Assembly (NCBI GenBank): GCA_035772405.1
Contig: JAYKKM010000414.1
Span: 1,064,501-1,128,500 of the forward strand
Source of the DNA: Chrysogorgia sp. JL179-B06
Lineage: Eukaryota; Cnidaria; Anthozoa; Scleralcyonacea; Chrysogorgiidae
Length of the DNA: 64,000 nt
Direction of reading: 5' to 3'
Within the stretch, counting starts at the first letter, position 1. Each line of letters starts with the position of its first letter. The position numbers and the translations under genes are program-made. The notes beneath the pieces are model-generated. The model was not told where the DNA came from. It did not search any database and saw only the letters and a program-made list of their open reading frames with translations. Below are positions 22,980 to 33,430 of the stretch, piece after piece.

Positions 22980-23280
22980 TAGAGTGCTGCGTAGACAGTG
23001 TTTTGGATACATAGCAAAGTGAAAAGGTGGTAAACTGCCAAGAATTTTAATGACGAAATACTGACGTTTTGAGCGGAAGCGACAAACATTTGTGCTTAAT
23101 GGTACATAATGCTTTAAATAAAAAAGTCCCTGGTTACTTAAGCGAGCTTTTCATTGAGTGCTCAGATTACATCCCTTACAAGTCTAGACTAAGGAAAGGA
23201 CAAAATATTTTAAAGGAAATTTCTTACAGATGTGGAATTCTCGTCCACATTAAAACCCCACAATCATGAAGTCTTCAAAA
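22980..23280 (+). mobile_element. Composite of Penelope-like repeat end and LINE fragment
   Basis: 22985-23075 repeats the GTGAAAAGGTGGTAAACTGC and GAAATACTGACGTTTTGAGCGG segment of the hammerhead-like family (see 6620-6740), truncated before the ribozyme core. It runs into a frame VHNALNKKVPGYLSELF..PYKSRLRKGQNIL, typical of the end of a LINE reverse-transcriptase ORF. The block lies between two TCTG tracts and replaces a different LINE fragment at the same place in copy B. Confidence 0.5.
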
Positions 23281-23315
23281 ATAAATTGTCTTTATGGATG
23301 ATTTGTCATTGAGTG

Positions 23316-23349
23316 TCTGTCTGTCTGTCTGTCTGTCTATCTGTCTGTC
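23316..23349. repeat. TCTG microsatellite (short)
   Basis: Eight TCTG-type units, matching 32587-32627 of copy B in position. Confidence 0.8.
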
Positions 23350-23884
23350 CCCCATAGATGAATAAAATTGTCCATAGAAAACACTTCTGTTCACTAATAA
23401 GATGAATAATTTTATTTAACACTCCTTGATAGCTACATCTTTGGTTACACCATGTTGTTTAATCTAAAACAAATCCTGCAAAATAAAAATAACAGTTATA
23501 GCGGAGCTGGTCTGCGAGAGGTCAGCAGTCTGTGTCGATCATCTTTTCTATTCTCACCACTATAAAATAATCTCACCTGCACTTTCAGGTTTTCAAATAA
23601 TAATTAACAAGACGTCCGCTGGGCGTTAACTTGTTCTAGTTTTTGGGCTGGCAGTGTGGCATACTGCATGTATGGTTAACCTTATATCCGTTGCTAAGGA
23701 AGCTTAGAATTGACAACATTTGCCATAGATCAATTTCACAGTTTTAAGAATCCATCTTTTAAGAATCCATCCAGTTTTAAGACTGTATGTTAGTATATGT
23801 GGGCAAAACTCTTTCGTTTGGTAATGTCATATGATGACATCATCGTGACATCGTCGAAATATGAAAATTCCTATAATCTTACGG

Positions 23885-23960
23885 AAGAAAGACCCGAAAG
23901 TCTTGCCATTTGCTGGTATTATTGCAAAGGCAGCACTTTCTCCTCAATGGAGGTCCGACC
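23885..23960 (-). mobile_element. SINE family 1 fragment
   Basis: ATTGCAAAGGCAGCACTTTC and neighbouring ACCCGAAAGTCTTGCC match the body of the SINE at 43751-43985. The same fragment is at 33140-33215 in copy B, so it predates the duplication. Confidence 0.55.
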
Positions 23961-24184
23961 TCAGATCAGTCATGGGTACCTAAATTAAAAAAAATGTTTG
24001 GATCCACCTTAATACACTTCGATCCCAGCTCATTTTATTGTTCGGTATTCAACTCTCTTTTTATTTTCATCTATTTATACCTGTCCGGAAAAGTGTATGG
24101 CCTCCGGGGCGTATTCGCCGGCAGGGTAATATTTCGGCAATATTTCCTAGCTCAGATTTTTCACTTACCCAGTACTATAATTTC

Positions 24185-24489
24185 TCATTGCTTTTTCTGC
24201 TTGTTTTTCCCATTGCCTTTTTGAATAAACTCGTCGATGTCTCTTCTCGGAGGACTACTACACTTGTACTTCACCGTCATCTCGCTCTTGTTCAAGTCTT
24301 GTTCCCTCTTTATCTGGCAATGACCACCGCCATTTCCTTTACCCATGTTCTTAATATTCTCTTCGCTGCATTTCCACGCGACTTCTGTTACGTCCACATA
24401 CTTTCCACTGGCGAGCGAGATGTCCATTACTTTAGGCACCGCGTCCTTGTTTGGACACTTGATGTTTATTGTTCCTTTTTTCTTGGAAA
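24185..24489 (-). pseudogene. 3' exon of secreted-protein gene, truncated copy A
   Basis: This is the duplicate of exon 3 of the gene at 33431-35393. The exon is open, keeps its acceptor (ATGTTTAG) and stop, and encodes the same GTINIKCPNKDAVPK..SPPRRDIDEF region. Upstream, however, only the last ~63 bp of exon 2 survive (25817-25879) and exon 1 with the signal peptide is absent, because the duplication ended inside exon 2. A LINE (24583-25187) has also landed in the intron. It cannot make the parental protein unless a new 5' end is used. Confidence 0.75.
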
Positions 24490-24582
24490 CTAAACATAAA
24501 TAAAGACAATATCTCGGGCGAGGTATGAAAGACTTTATAGGGACCTAACAATCTACCAACAGCAACCTCAATGCGTCTTTCA

Positions 24583-25155
24583 TGCATGCATTGGTGCATG
24601 CAACTTGACAGCTGTAATAGCATCCTATATGGCTTCCCAGAAACTGAATTGAGCAAGTTACAGCGAATTCAAAATACAGCTGCTAGACTTGTTGCAGGGG
24701 TTAAAAAATCGGAGCATATCTTCCCTGTGCTACGTAATCTTCACTGGTTGTCGGTGAGATCAAGGATTGTTTTTAAGATACTAATAATTACTTTCAAGGC
24801 TTTGCATGGCCAGGCGCCTGTTTATATTACTGATTTGCTAACTAAATATAAACCTACTCGTGCTTTGAGATCATATTCATCCAACCAAAATCTGCCACTT
24901 GAGAAAAATCCAAAACGGTGACTCATGGAGACAGAGCATTCTCGGTTGCAGCACCAAAACTGTGGAATTTATTACCACATGAAATTAGAAGCTTTGAAAT
25001 GTTAAGTTGTTTTAAGTCAGCACTTAAGACTTTTCTTTTTTAAAATTAATAGTTTTTTGTTCATGGTAACGAAACAGTGATTAATTTTATAAGTAACATT
25101 AAGAATATATTGTTGTAAGAGCATTGAGACCATTGTATAATGCTCATAATACGTC

Positions 25156-25187
<32 letters not shown>
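24583..25187 (+). mobile_element. LINE 3' fragment with ATT tail, precise insertion
   Basis: Encodes LQRIQNTAARLVAGVKKSEH, LRNLHWLSVRSRIVFKIL and FKALHGQAPVYITDLL, then after a frameshift LWNLLPHEIRSFEML: the end of a CR1/L2-type reverse-transcriptase ORF. It ends in an ATT repeat tail and is flanked by TTTCA (24578-24582 and 25188-25192). Copy B at 33820-33835 has the uninterrupted CGTCTTTCAAAATAATTC, the empty site. Confidence 0.8.
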
Positions 25188-25189
<2 letters not shown>

Positions 25190-25816
25190 TCAAAATAATT
25201 CTTCATGCCAAACAAAGAGATTGATTTTTATTTATTTATTTATTTGATTTGCCACATGCGTTTTTGAAATCAGAAAACATGCTGAATATTAAATACCGTA
25301 GTCAATAATAGCTAAGACAGCGAAAGAAAAACAAACAACGAAACAAGGCTTCTAATAACGTTCAGAATTAATCTACCGGCTGTACTGTGGTCTGCGGTCT
25401 CGTGCTCGCTCATGCGCGCGCTCCATGCACTGTAATGAAGCCGCTGTTTAAAGTGAAATGCGGGCACCACTACAACTTAAAAACAAAGATGGCGACAAAT
25501 AACAAAGTCTACAAAAGATGACTGGACTGCAGCGATTCGGATCATTACTTTTCGGCACTGAAATGGACAAAGTTATGATGACATATACAGAGAAATCAAA
25601 ACAAATTACCATATTAGCATTCAGAAATGGAATAATTTTGATCTTGGCAAAAGCAATTTCGCCGATAACGCAAAGTTGAGTTATATTTTGAAATTAGAAA
25701 TCGCCGGCAAGGTTCTAAAACTGCCGGGTATCGCCGGATGCTATTTCTAACCCTGACTATGTCAGAAGTTCTACGTTGATATATACTGTCTAAATAGTAA
25801 GCAGGAGGTTACTTAC

Positions 25817-25879
25817 TGGTTTTTATCTCACCGCCTGAATCACCCCCAGGATTTTTCCTGCAGTCAAATGTCACCACTT
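25817..25879 (-). pseudogene. Remnant of exon 2 of the secreted-protein gene
   Basis: Matches 34485-34547, the last ~63 bp of exon 2 including the ACCAGTAAGT donor junction, then homology stops abruptly. It marks the right breakpoint of the duplication. Confidence 0.75.
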
Positions 25880-26460
25880 AATTGGCATTTTGCTGTTGCG
25901 GTTATCCTGCCATAATATCTATACACCGTAATATATTATGTTATAATGGCGAATCTAATTTTCCTTCTCCTTCTCTGACATGTCCGCTCGTGTGTCCTCA
26001 AAAGGGGAAATTTCGTATACCTTGCCGTTGATTTTTATATAAATTTTGACACACGAAGACCTTAAATATCACAAAAAAGATATTAGAAAAAATATAGCAT
26101 TGCCGTATTTAGTGTTTACATTAAATTTCGTCTGCGTGTCAGGCGTTCCGCATTGGGGGCCAGTAGCCTGCGTGTAGACGCCTTATTTTTCTTCGTCCTC
26201 ATTTTCCAGCCCAACTTGCTTCTAAAAGTTTCCCACTTTAAACGAGCGCTGCACAGTGCCTGATTACAGAAATCAATGCATTAAAAATTAATTATCCTTT
26301 GTAATATAAGACAAGTGAGCGGGTTTTATAAATCCAACGGTCTAACATGCCACCAATGCATACCAATCTTCTCAGGCAATATGCGCGCCGTGTCCCTAAA
26401 AGTAGCCCGAGTTAACGCCTAGCGGGCGTCTTGTTATATTTGTTTGATTTTCTCTGTTGT
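25880..26460. other. Spacer between duplicated segments A and B
   Basis: No gene recognised and no counterpart within either copy. Near its right end AACGCCTAGCGGGCGTCTTG is the reverse complement of a segment at 32881-32900 (and, diverged, 23609). Confidence 0.5.
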
Positions 26461-26479
26461 GGTTCGTCACGTGTTCTTC

Positions 26480-28737
26480 AAACGACCAATCAGGTGCTTC
26501 CAAAAATGGCGCCATTTTCGCAAGTTTCGCTGGCTACACTATTCGATCTCTTTGTCCGACGACCATTGCTGTAAACAGTCAAGGGGATAACATCAGGAGA
26601 CGCTATTTGCGAAAACTTCGTTCGTGAGCAAGTTAAAGCAGCCTAGAATATTGGTAAGAACAATTGATTGCTCTAGAGTCGTATTTTAGGAAATTTTGTG
26701 TCTTTTGACTGTATTCTATCAGCCCGCGAGAATCACAATCTCAAAGATAAATAATTGCATCCGATATCATTTCGAAAGATTCTATGATTGTAACTTTATC
26801 TAATATATATTATGATGTTTTAAATCTTACAACAAAACGTAATTCATTAGTCAATTGAATGGCTACTTTTAAAATCGTGTGCCACTTTGGTTATTTTATA
26901 TTATCAATGACGAAGCGAGACGAGGCTGGAACCAGGAAGCCATGACTGAGTGCAACAACCTTGCGTTCGCAAAATCAAAAAACGTTTAGTTATTGACCTT
27001 ATATAACTGCGCTTTTGAAGCGAATTAATTCTTTTTACACAAATTGACTTGCTGTTAGTAGACGGAACTCGCGAAGATCTGGTAGGGGCATTTGTTGTCT
27101 GAGACGAAAGCATGACCAGCTGTCGTCGTCGGTCACAACCGCATCGAACCGGTTCAAAGTGGAACCTGAACTGAAGGTCTTAAGGTTACAGTTTCACTAA
27201 AATACTCGCCGCGCGCTCAATTTTTTAGTTTTGTCTCTCACTTTTGGCATGCACAATGACAAATATTCTGCAGAAGCTGAGAATTTAACAAAAATTCTAC
27301 ACTTTTAAAAACTACAGTTGCCATGAGGCCCTTTGCAGGCACGTTGACTTGATAGAAGGCATATTAATGATGCCAATCCAATAGCAATAGCTGCATACGA
27401 TTGTTATTTGGCTTTGTCATAATACTGTGAACTATAATGCAAGTCGTTGTCGTTTATATTCTATCTAAATTCCAACGTCTTGTGTAAATTATTTCCATCT
27501 CTTTCCTACGCTCTAAACGTCAACGCGCCGACATACCTTATATACCTTTGACTACTTTGTCTTTATAGATGATACTATATTTTGATAAATAATAAATTAT
27601 ACTATATTTTGGTATGTCGGGTACTGTAGCCCTGTAGGTCACCGTGTTTATAATCAGGCTAGTCTCCCATCATATGTTGTTTCTTTAGTTTGATGAAATT
27701 TGATCAACTCTTTCGCCACTGATTATCCATTCCCTGAATTGATATTATTTAAATCTTCGGTTCCAGATGTATCGGGCTAACCGGCTAACATGACTCCGAA
27801 GTATTGTCTATTGATTTGAGTATCGATATTTCTATCAGCAGAATCAGGTTCTTGCAACTATAAGACATGATATAGTGAATGAATCAACGTTGGGTTTTGT
27901 GGTTTAATTGAGGCTTCTTGGTCGCCAACAGTTGTTTTGAGACGTGATGTCATTTGATAGATTCGGGGAAGTCTGTGGAAATTCCGCGTAGAAACCCGTG
28001 CGGAAGGGGGCGGTTACCCTGATAAACCATCATGATTGGTTTATCAGGGTGATCCTTCAAACCGCTAACTTTTCCCAGCGGTTCACAGCCAAAATTTGCG
28101 TTTTTTAACACTAAGATTGGTTGGTTTGCGTGGTTGAAAACATACATCCAATCACAAATCATGTCGTCATACTTCTAATGCAAATTTACACTCTAGTTTT
28201 ATTCAGTTTAATCTATAGTTCTCCCTCAAACGATTTCAGTTTGTGCTTTTGAGTGCAGTAACTACACGGCTAAAGGCCTTCACTATAGAAACGTTATAGA
28301 CAGCTCCTATATATGCATTTTAATGAAATAGAGTAATAGTTCTGGATCACCTAGTAGTCGACAAAATAAAGTGTTTCTAGACTTATATATCATCATTATT
28401 TGCCTTGTTATGTATATTTGCCTTGTTATATATATTTGCCTTTTTGGGTTATAGGGTACCATATCTCAGTAACCAAGACAACGACTTTGCATGTGAAATA
28501 AAGGTATTTTTTAATTGGACTGTTCCTATTTTAAAAATAAAACATTTGGGGCAGTCAGATAAAATGTTCACAAATTGTGAATTTTGTAAATTTTCGTCGT
28601 GAAAAATAGTCATCCTGTTGTGCAGGTTGTCAGTCAGTCTGTTTACACAGACTTTTATTTTTACTATACCTTTTGATAAAACACTGGACACCATCTTTAT
28701 TTCATTGTCCAAATTTGATAATATATAATATGCTTAA
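26480..28737. other. 5' flank of FAM111-like copy B
   Basis: No coding exon recognised; the 5' noncoding exon of the gene at 29207 should be here. It contains a short palindrome ACCCTGATAAACCATCATGA..TTGGTTTATCAGGGT (28015-28050) and the unoccupied BEL/Pao target GTGAAAAATAGTC (about 28599-28611). Confidence 0.5.
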
Positions 28738-29143
28738 ATCTTTCCTGTCTAGCGCAGTCAAAATCGCTCGTATAAGACTGAAGAAATCGTGAATCGAAAA
28801 ACACGGCACACGGAACGCAAAGTAAAAATTGAAATTCGTCAAGCGCCAGGCACATGAGATCCACTCACACGCCAAGTTTGATTTGATTTCATAATGCTAC
28901 GCGGACGTGCAAGATGGCCTTTTCTATAAAAATGAAAGTTTTTCAACCAGATTTATGAAAATTATGCTAATTTATATTAACATAATGTGTCTTGTTTGGG
29001 AAATTTAAAAGCATTGGTAACAGCCGGTTTATTGGGCTTTCAGAAATGTATAGCTTTTTCAAAAGTTATGGTTATTTCTAAAGATATCAATAGAACAAAG
29101 AGGTGATTCAATTTTGGGTGTTTTTCAGCCCGTCAGGAAAGAG
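28738..29143. mobile_element. TTAA-flanked MITE, copy B only
   Basis: 406 bp bounded by ATCTTTCCTGTC and, inverted, CTCTTTCCTGAC; TTAA flanks both ends (28734-28737 and 29144-29147). Copy A has a single TTAA at 19172-19175 with matching flanks on both sides, so this is a clean insertion into TTAA, as piggyBac-type transposases make. No coding capacity. Confidence 0.82.
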
Positions 29144-29206
29144 TTAATCATTTAATGTCCATAAAACATTTGGTTATCTTAATTTTTCTAGATTTTCCGC
29201 CCAACA

Positions 29207-30973
29207 ATGAACGACTCGGGATATGGAAGTCCTGGTAAAATGAATGAAAATAACGATGAGGTTAAATTTAAATTGGTAAGAAGCAATTTTGGAGGTATGG
29301 ACCAATATGTAGCACCGATTGAAATAGTAGCGAAAAAAACCCAAACATTAGCTGCTGCTATAAAAGCTTCTTATACTAAAATTGCCGTAGAGCGACGTCT
29401 GTATTGGGCTGAGCTTGAGGGTCATGACGGAGAAGTAGCGGTAAACCCGTTTTCGCTTTTATGTCGTTGGCTGAAGCCTGGAACATTTGTTCGAATGGAA
29501 GTAAATGAGGAGGTTAAATACAACAAACAATTTGACGTGGCCAAATCAGTCGAGCAACAAACCCATTTGTTCTTTGTGAAAACGGACAACCGATACCATC
29601 TCACAAGTATTACCGATATACACTTTAAGTCATTTAAAGGGAAGGATATATGCGTTACAGCAATGGAAGATGAAACACTCCAGGTGGCAATCGAAAGAGA
29701 TGGACGTTTCAAGAATGTCCCACGTTTTAATCTGCACCACGGTGCTGATCGCGCTAAACCACTCATGTCTTGTAAAGCAAGCAGCTTCCATAACACTATT
29801 TTTAGTGTTGCTGTAAAGCAAAGCGCCAAGACTGACTTGGATAATTCTTCTGAAGGCACTGCAGAAAACAGCAGAAAAACTGTAGAACGTGACCAAGAAG
29901 AATCAGAGGAGCCTGCAGAGGTTGATGACATGACTGGTGTGTATAAGTTTTCCAAAGATTCCACAACTCAGAAAAACATGAGGGATGATATGCACAATTC
30001 CATCCATAGAAATGCAAAGTCGACACTTGTTTGCCACAATAAGCGGAATGAATACCAGAAAGAGATTCCAAAGATTGCACGCGAGCAATTTGCCAATAAA
30101 ACCAATGTTGCTCGGCCCGCTAAGTTGAGTAAGCATATTGCCGTCATTCATCCTTCGGTAGGGCAAATTACTTGCGGATCGTACCAAGCCTCTTGTTTTT
30201 TGGTTACCGGGAATATGGTTATGACTAATAACCACGTGAAAAAGGATCTTGTGGACATTCAACGAGATGCTTCTGACCGAGTCGCGCATTCATCGATATA
30301 TGTAAATTTCGACTATGACTCAGTTGGCCAAACGAACAGATCGCGTTTAATAGAAGTGGCGAATCCTGATGACCCAAAGAACATCTACGATGAAGGTCTC
30401 GATTATGCCTTTCTTGCTTTGAAATGCAAGGCTGAAGGCAAAACCCCGCTAGGTGATAGAGTGAGGAAGCATGTACCTGGGATGGGACTGCTGGCAATAA
30501 TTGGCCACCCAGAAGGTCAGGAAAAACTAGATGATACTTGCGTTATCATTCCAAAGGCTAAGAGATCCGATGAGATATCGAAAAGAGTCGAGGAGAAACA
30601 AATGAGATGCCTCGAGAATCCATCGGAATGTAGCCAACATCAAGAAATGTTTAACACCGATGCCAACCCCGTTAGTTGTATCCATTTGTACAACCATATT
30701 ATGAACATTGCTCATGAAAACGATGTCACGACGTACGATACGTCGACTATGTTTCATGGTTCGAGTGGTTCACCGGTGATAAATATGAGCGGTGAAATTG
30801 TGGCCATCCACAGTTGCGGGTACATACTCAATGAGAATAAAAAGAAAACAAGCCTGTTCGAGTACGCTTTTACTTTTGAAGCGATAATTAATGATTTACT
30901 GCAAAAAGGACACGCTGAAAAGGTGAAATATTTTTTCCCTCAATGTGACATAGAAGATATGGACCAAAATTAA
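29207..30973 (+). CDS. FAM111-like serine protease, copy B
   Basis: 588 residues, same plan as the copy at 19235: beta-grasp-like N-terminal region, charged linker, trypsin-fold domain with His343, Asp399 and Ser522 all present. The acceptor TTAATTTTTCTAG again ends just before the ATG, and here it is followed through an uninterrupted upstream region apart from the MITE ~60 bp before the start. Compared with copy A there is a 2-residue loss in the linker (near 255) and a 2-residue gain before the catalytic Ser (near 501). Replacements concentrate in the first ~290 residues, while the last ~85 codons are identical at the DNA level. Function is inferred from the FAM111 family only. Confidence 0.85.
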   Translation: MNDSGYGSPGKMNENNDEVKFKLVRSNFGGMDQYVAPIEIVAKKTQTLAAAIKASYTKIAVERRLYWAELEGHDGEVAVNPFSLLCRWLKPGTFVRMEVNEEVKYNKQFDVAKSVEQQTHLFFVKTDNRYHLTSITDIHFKSFKGKDICVTAMEDETLQVAIERDGRFKNVPRFNLHHGADRAKPLMSCKASSFHNTIFSVAVKQSAKTDLDNSSEGTAENSRKTVERDQEESEEPAEVDDMTGVYKFSKDSTTQKNMRDDMHNSIHRNAKSTLVCHNKRNEYQKEIPKIAREQFANKTNVARPAKLSKHIAVIHPSVGQITCGSYQASCFLVTGNMVMTNNHVKKDLVDIQRDASDRVAHSSIYVNFDYDSVGQTNRSRLIEVANPDDPKNIYDEGLDYAFLALKCKAEGKTPLGDRVRKHVPGMGLLAIIGHPEGQEKLDDTCVIIPKAKRSDEISKRVEEKQMRCLENPSECSQHQEMFNTDANPVSCIHLYNHIMNIAHENDVTTYDTSTMFHGSSGSPVINMSGEIVAIHSCGYILNENKKKTSLFEYAFTFEAIINDLLQKGHAEKVKYFFPQCDIEDMDQN

Positions 30974-31652
30974 CGTTACCATGGTCACGGAACTGAAGTG
31001 ATTGCTAGTATCAATTATGATTACAGTACTTCTCATCTAGAAGATGCATGTATATGTTTGTGATCATATTAATTAATGGAACAAACTCTTAGTAATAATT
31101 AATTAATTAATTAATTCTCCTCGTTTATTTTTGTTACATATTTTTAGTGTATATAGTTGATTTCATCAATGAATATAATTAAATAATACCTCAACTGTAA
31201 ATTGTCCAATCAGACAGCTAGATTTGTGCCACGTGCCCACTTCGTGTGGCTAGAATACCACGCGTGTAAACCAAAACGAGGCTGTCAATAATGGAGGAAC
31301 AGGAAGACGTTTCAAGTCAGTATTCAAGATTGTTTCGGTATAATTCGAGTTTAAATGGTCATGTGGTACAAATCTAGCTCTTTGATTGGACAATTTATAG
31401 TCGAGGTATCATATTATAATTTATATAGGCCCTCCGCGCTCGGGGGATTTGACGAAATATTACCCCTCGGGATGATATTCGTCGAATTTCCCTCGCCACG
31501 GGTCTATAAATGATAAAAGTAATTTTAAAAAAAATTGTGGAATGCGATAACTAAATGAAACTGATACCTAAGCCTGGTTGTTCAAAAACGTAATTCTGGA
31601 ATACTTGGAAATTCGTTAGAGTTTTCTTTTCCAGAAAATATGTACATATCGG

Positions 31653-31681
31653 TATATATATATATGTATATATATATATAC
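31653..31681. repeat. TA microsatellite (unoccupied site of the hammerhead insert)
   Basis: GGTATATATATATATGTATATATATATATACAA-type tract matching the outer flanks of 22351-22585, without the insert. Confidence 0.75.
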
Positions 31682-31746
31682 AACGAGTTATTTGTTCTTC
31701 TTTAGACACGCTCGATATTTGCAATGCAGTACCTATTGAGTTACTA

Positions 31747-32190
31747 ATGTAATATTTATATCTTATTGAATGGTTTGGCATATAATACGGCCGGGAATTT
31801 TACTCGTTTCTCGCATTTTTCCTCGCCGGCCTTTTTATTATATGACTACTTGCAGAAATTGAATAATTTTGTATTTATTTCATTTCCTCGTTTGTTTGTG
31901 ATACGTTGTCAGACGTTGTTTCTGTTAAACTGTCCATTGCTTTGAGATATTCATCGTCAAAGTCGTCAGAGTTTAACGAAAATAATAAGGCGTCGTCCAT
32001 GTCTGTACTAACATTTTCAAAATTAAAAAGACAGTTCGCATCCGCCATTTTAGGCTTTGGTTTAAAGCCGCAAAAAAATCCGTATTTTTGTTCTGTTCAG
32101 AAGAGGAGAAATACGGATTTTACCATGCAATACGGCCTGGTATTTGTTCTGTTCTCGTGCCCTTATATGGAAGAATTACGTCATTGTCAT
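31747..32190. mobile_element. Copy-B-specific insert
   Basis: Copy A runs directly from GAGTTACTAAATGTAATA into AAATATAGGATTGAG, while copy B has about 440 bp between. The insert starts TATCTTATTGAATGGTTT, a sequence also at 2298-2316, contains CGGCCGGGAATTTTAC near its left end and CGGCCTGGTATTTG near its right, and includes no domain I recognise. Confidence 0.5.
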
Positions 32191-32349
32191 ATAATAAAAT
32201 ATAGGATTGAGTGCGGATGCACTAACATGCAGCATGTTATTTCGAGCGATTTTGTATGAATAAACCAGTGATATATGATACAAATGATTAGTTTTGTTAA
32301 TTATTATGAGAATTTAGGACATATTAGTGTCTGTTTATATCATACAAGA

Positions 32350-32350
32350 C

Positions 32351-32384
<34 letters not shown>
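32350..32384. repeat. TCTG microsatellite
   Basis: Eight to nine TCTG units, orthologous in position to 22853-22948 of copy A. Confidence 0.85.
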
Positions 32385-32510
32385 TCTGCACATTAATGAT
32401 CTTGCAAATAGTCTCAAATACTCTAAACCAAGTATGTTTGCTGATGACACTTTCATCACAACAATAGGACTTTCACTTGCTCAAGTCACTGAATTTGAGT
32501 AACATCAGTG
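32385..32510 (+). mobile_element. LINE reverse-transcriptase fragment
   Basis: The frame LHINDLANSLKYSKPSMFAD followed by DTFI contains the FADDT form of the reverse-transcriptase catalytic motif. It is a ~40-residue fossil sitting between TCTG tracts and is absent from copy A, which holds a different LINE piece there. Confidence 0.65.
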
Positions 32511-32585
32511 AATATTATGACTGTCGGCTCTCATGAAAAGCAATTGTAAAATTGATTTGGGATTCTGAGTTTAAATAAAGTTTTC

Positions 32586-32586
<1 letters not shown>

Positions 32587-32621
<35 letters not shown>

Positions 32622-32627
32622 CCCCCA
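32587..32627. repeat. TCTG microsatellite (short)
   Basis: About ten TCTG-type units with one TTTG variant. Confidence 0.8.
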
Positions 32628-33139
32628 TAGATGAATAAAATTGTCTATAGAAAACACTTCTGTTCACTAATAAGATGAATAATTTTATTTAACACTCCTT
32701 GATAGCTACATCTTTGATTACACCATGTTGTTTAATCTAAAACAAATCCTGCAAAATAAAAATAACAGTTATAGCGGAGCTGGGCTGGGCTAGGTCAGCA
32801 GTCTGTGTAGATCATCTTTTCTATTCTCACCACTATTAAATAATCTCACCTGCACTTTCAGGTTTTCAAATAATAATTAACAAGACGCCCGCTAGGCGTT
32901 AACTTGTTCTAGTTTTTGGGCTGGCAGTGTGGCATACTGCATGTATGATGGGAAATCGCCAGTTAACCTTATATCCGTTGCTAAGGAAGCTTAGAATTGC
33001 TTCAAAGAATCCATCTTTTAAGAATCCATCCAGTTTTAAGACTGTATGTTAGTATATGTGGGCAAAACTCTTTCGTTTGGTAATGTCATATGATGACATC
33101 ATCGTGACATCATCGAAATATGAAAATTCCTATAATCTT

Positions 33140-33215
33140 ACGGAAAAAAGACCCGAAAGTCTTGCCATTTGCTGGTATTATTGCAAAGGCAGCACTTTCT
33201 CCTCAATGGAGGTCC
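33140..33215 (-). mobile_element. SINE family 1 fragment
   Basis: Copy B counterpart of 23885-23960; same TTGCAAAGGCAGCACTTTCT core. Confidence 0.55.
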
Positions 33216-33430
33216 GACCTCAGATCAGTCATGGGTACCTAAATTTAAAAAACTGTTTGGATCCACCTTAATACACTTACTTCGATCCCAGCTCATTTTA
33301 TTGTTCGGTATTCAAGTCTCTTTTATTTTCATCTATTTATACCTGTCCGGAAAGTAAAGTATTCGCCGGCAGAGTAATATTTCGGCTATATTTCCTCTCA
33401 GTTTTTTCACTTACCCAGTACTATAGTTTC

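Larger units (their letters stand above)
8849..25879 (+). repeat. Segmental duplication, copy A
   Basis: Starts at GGTTCGTCACGTGTTCTTC and can be followed in blocks against copy B (26461-34547): 8849-10217, about 11045-11710, 13045-13226, 19039-21120, 21743-22340, 22586-22950, 23316-24582 and 25188-25879. The gaps are insertions in A, deletions in B or diverged sequence. It contains a complete FAM111-like gene and, at its right end, a 3' fragment of the secreted-protein gene whose full version lies at the end of copy B. The right end falls inside exon 2 of that gene, so A is the derived copy. Confidence 0.85.
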
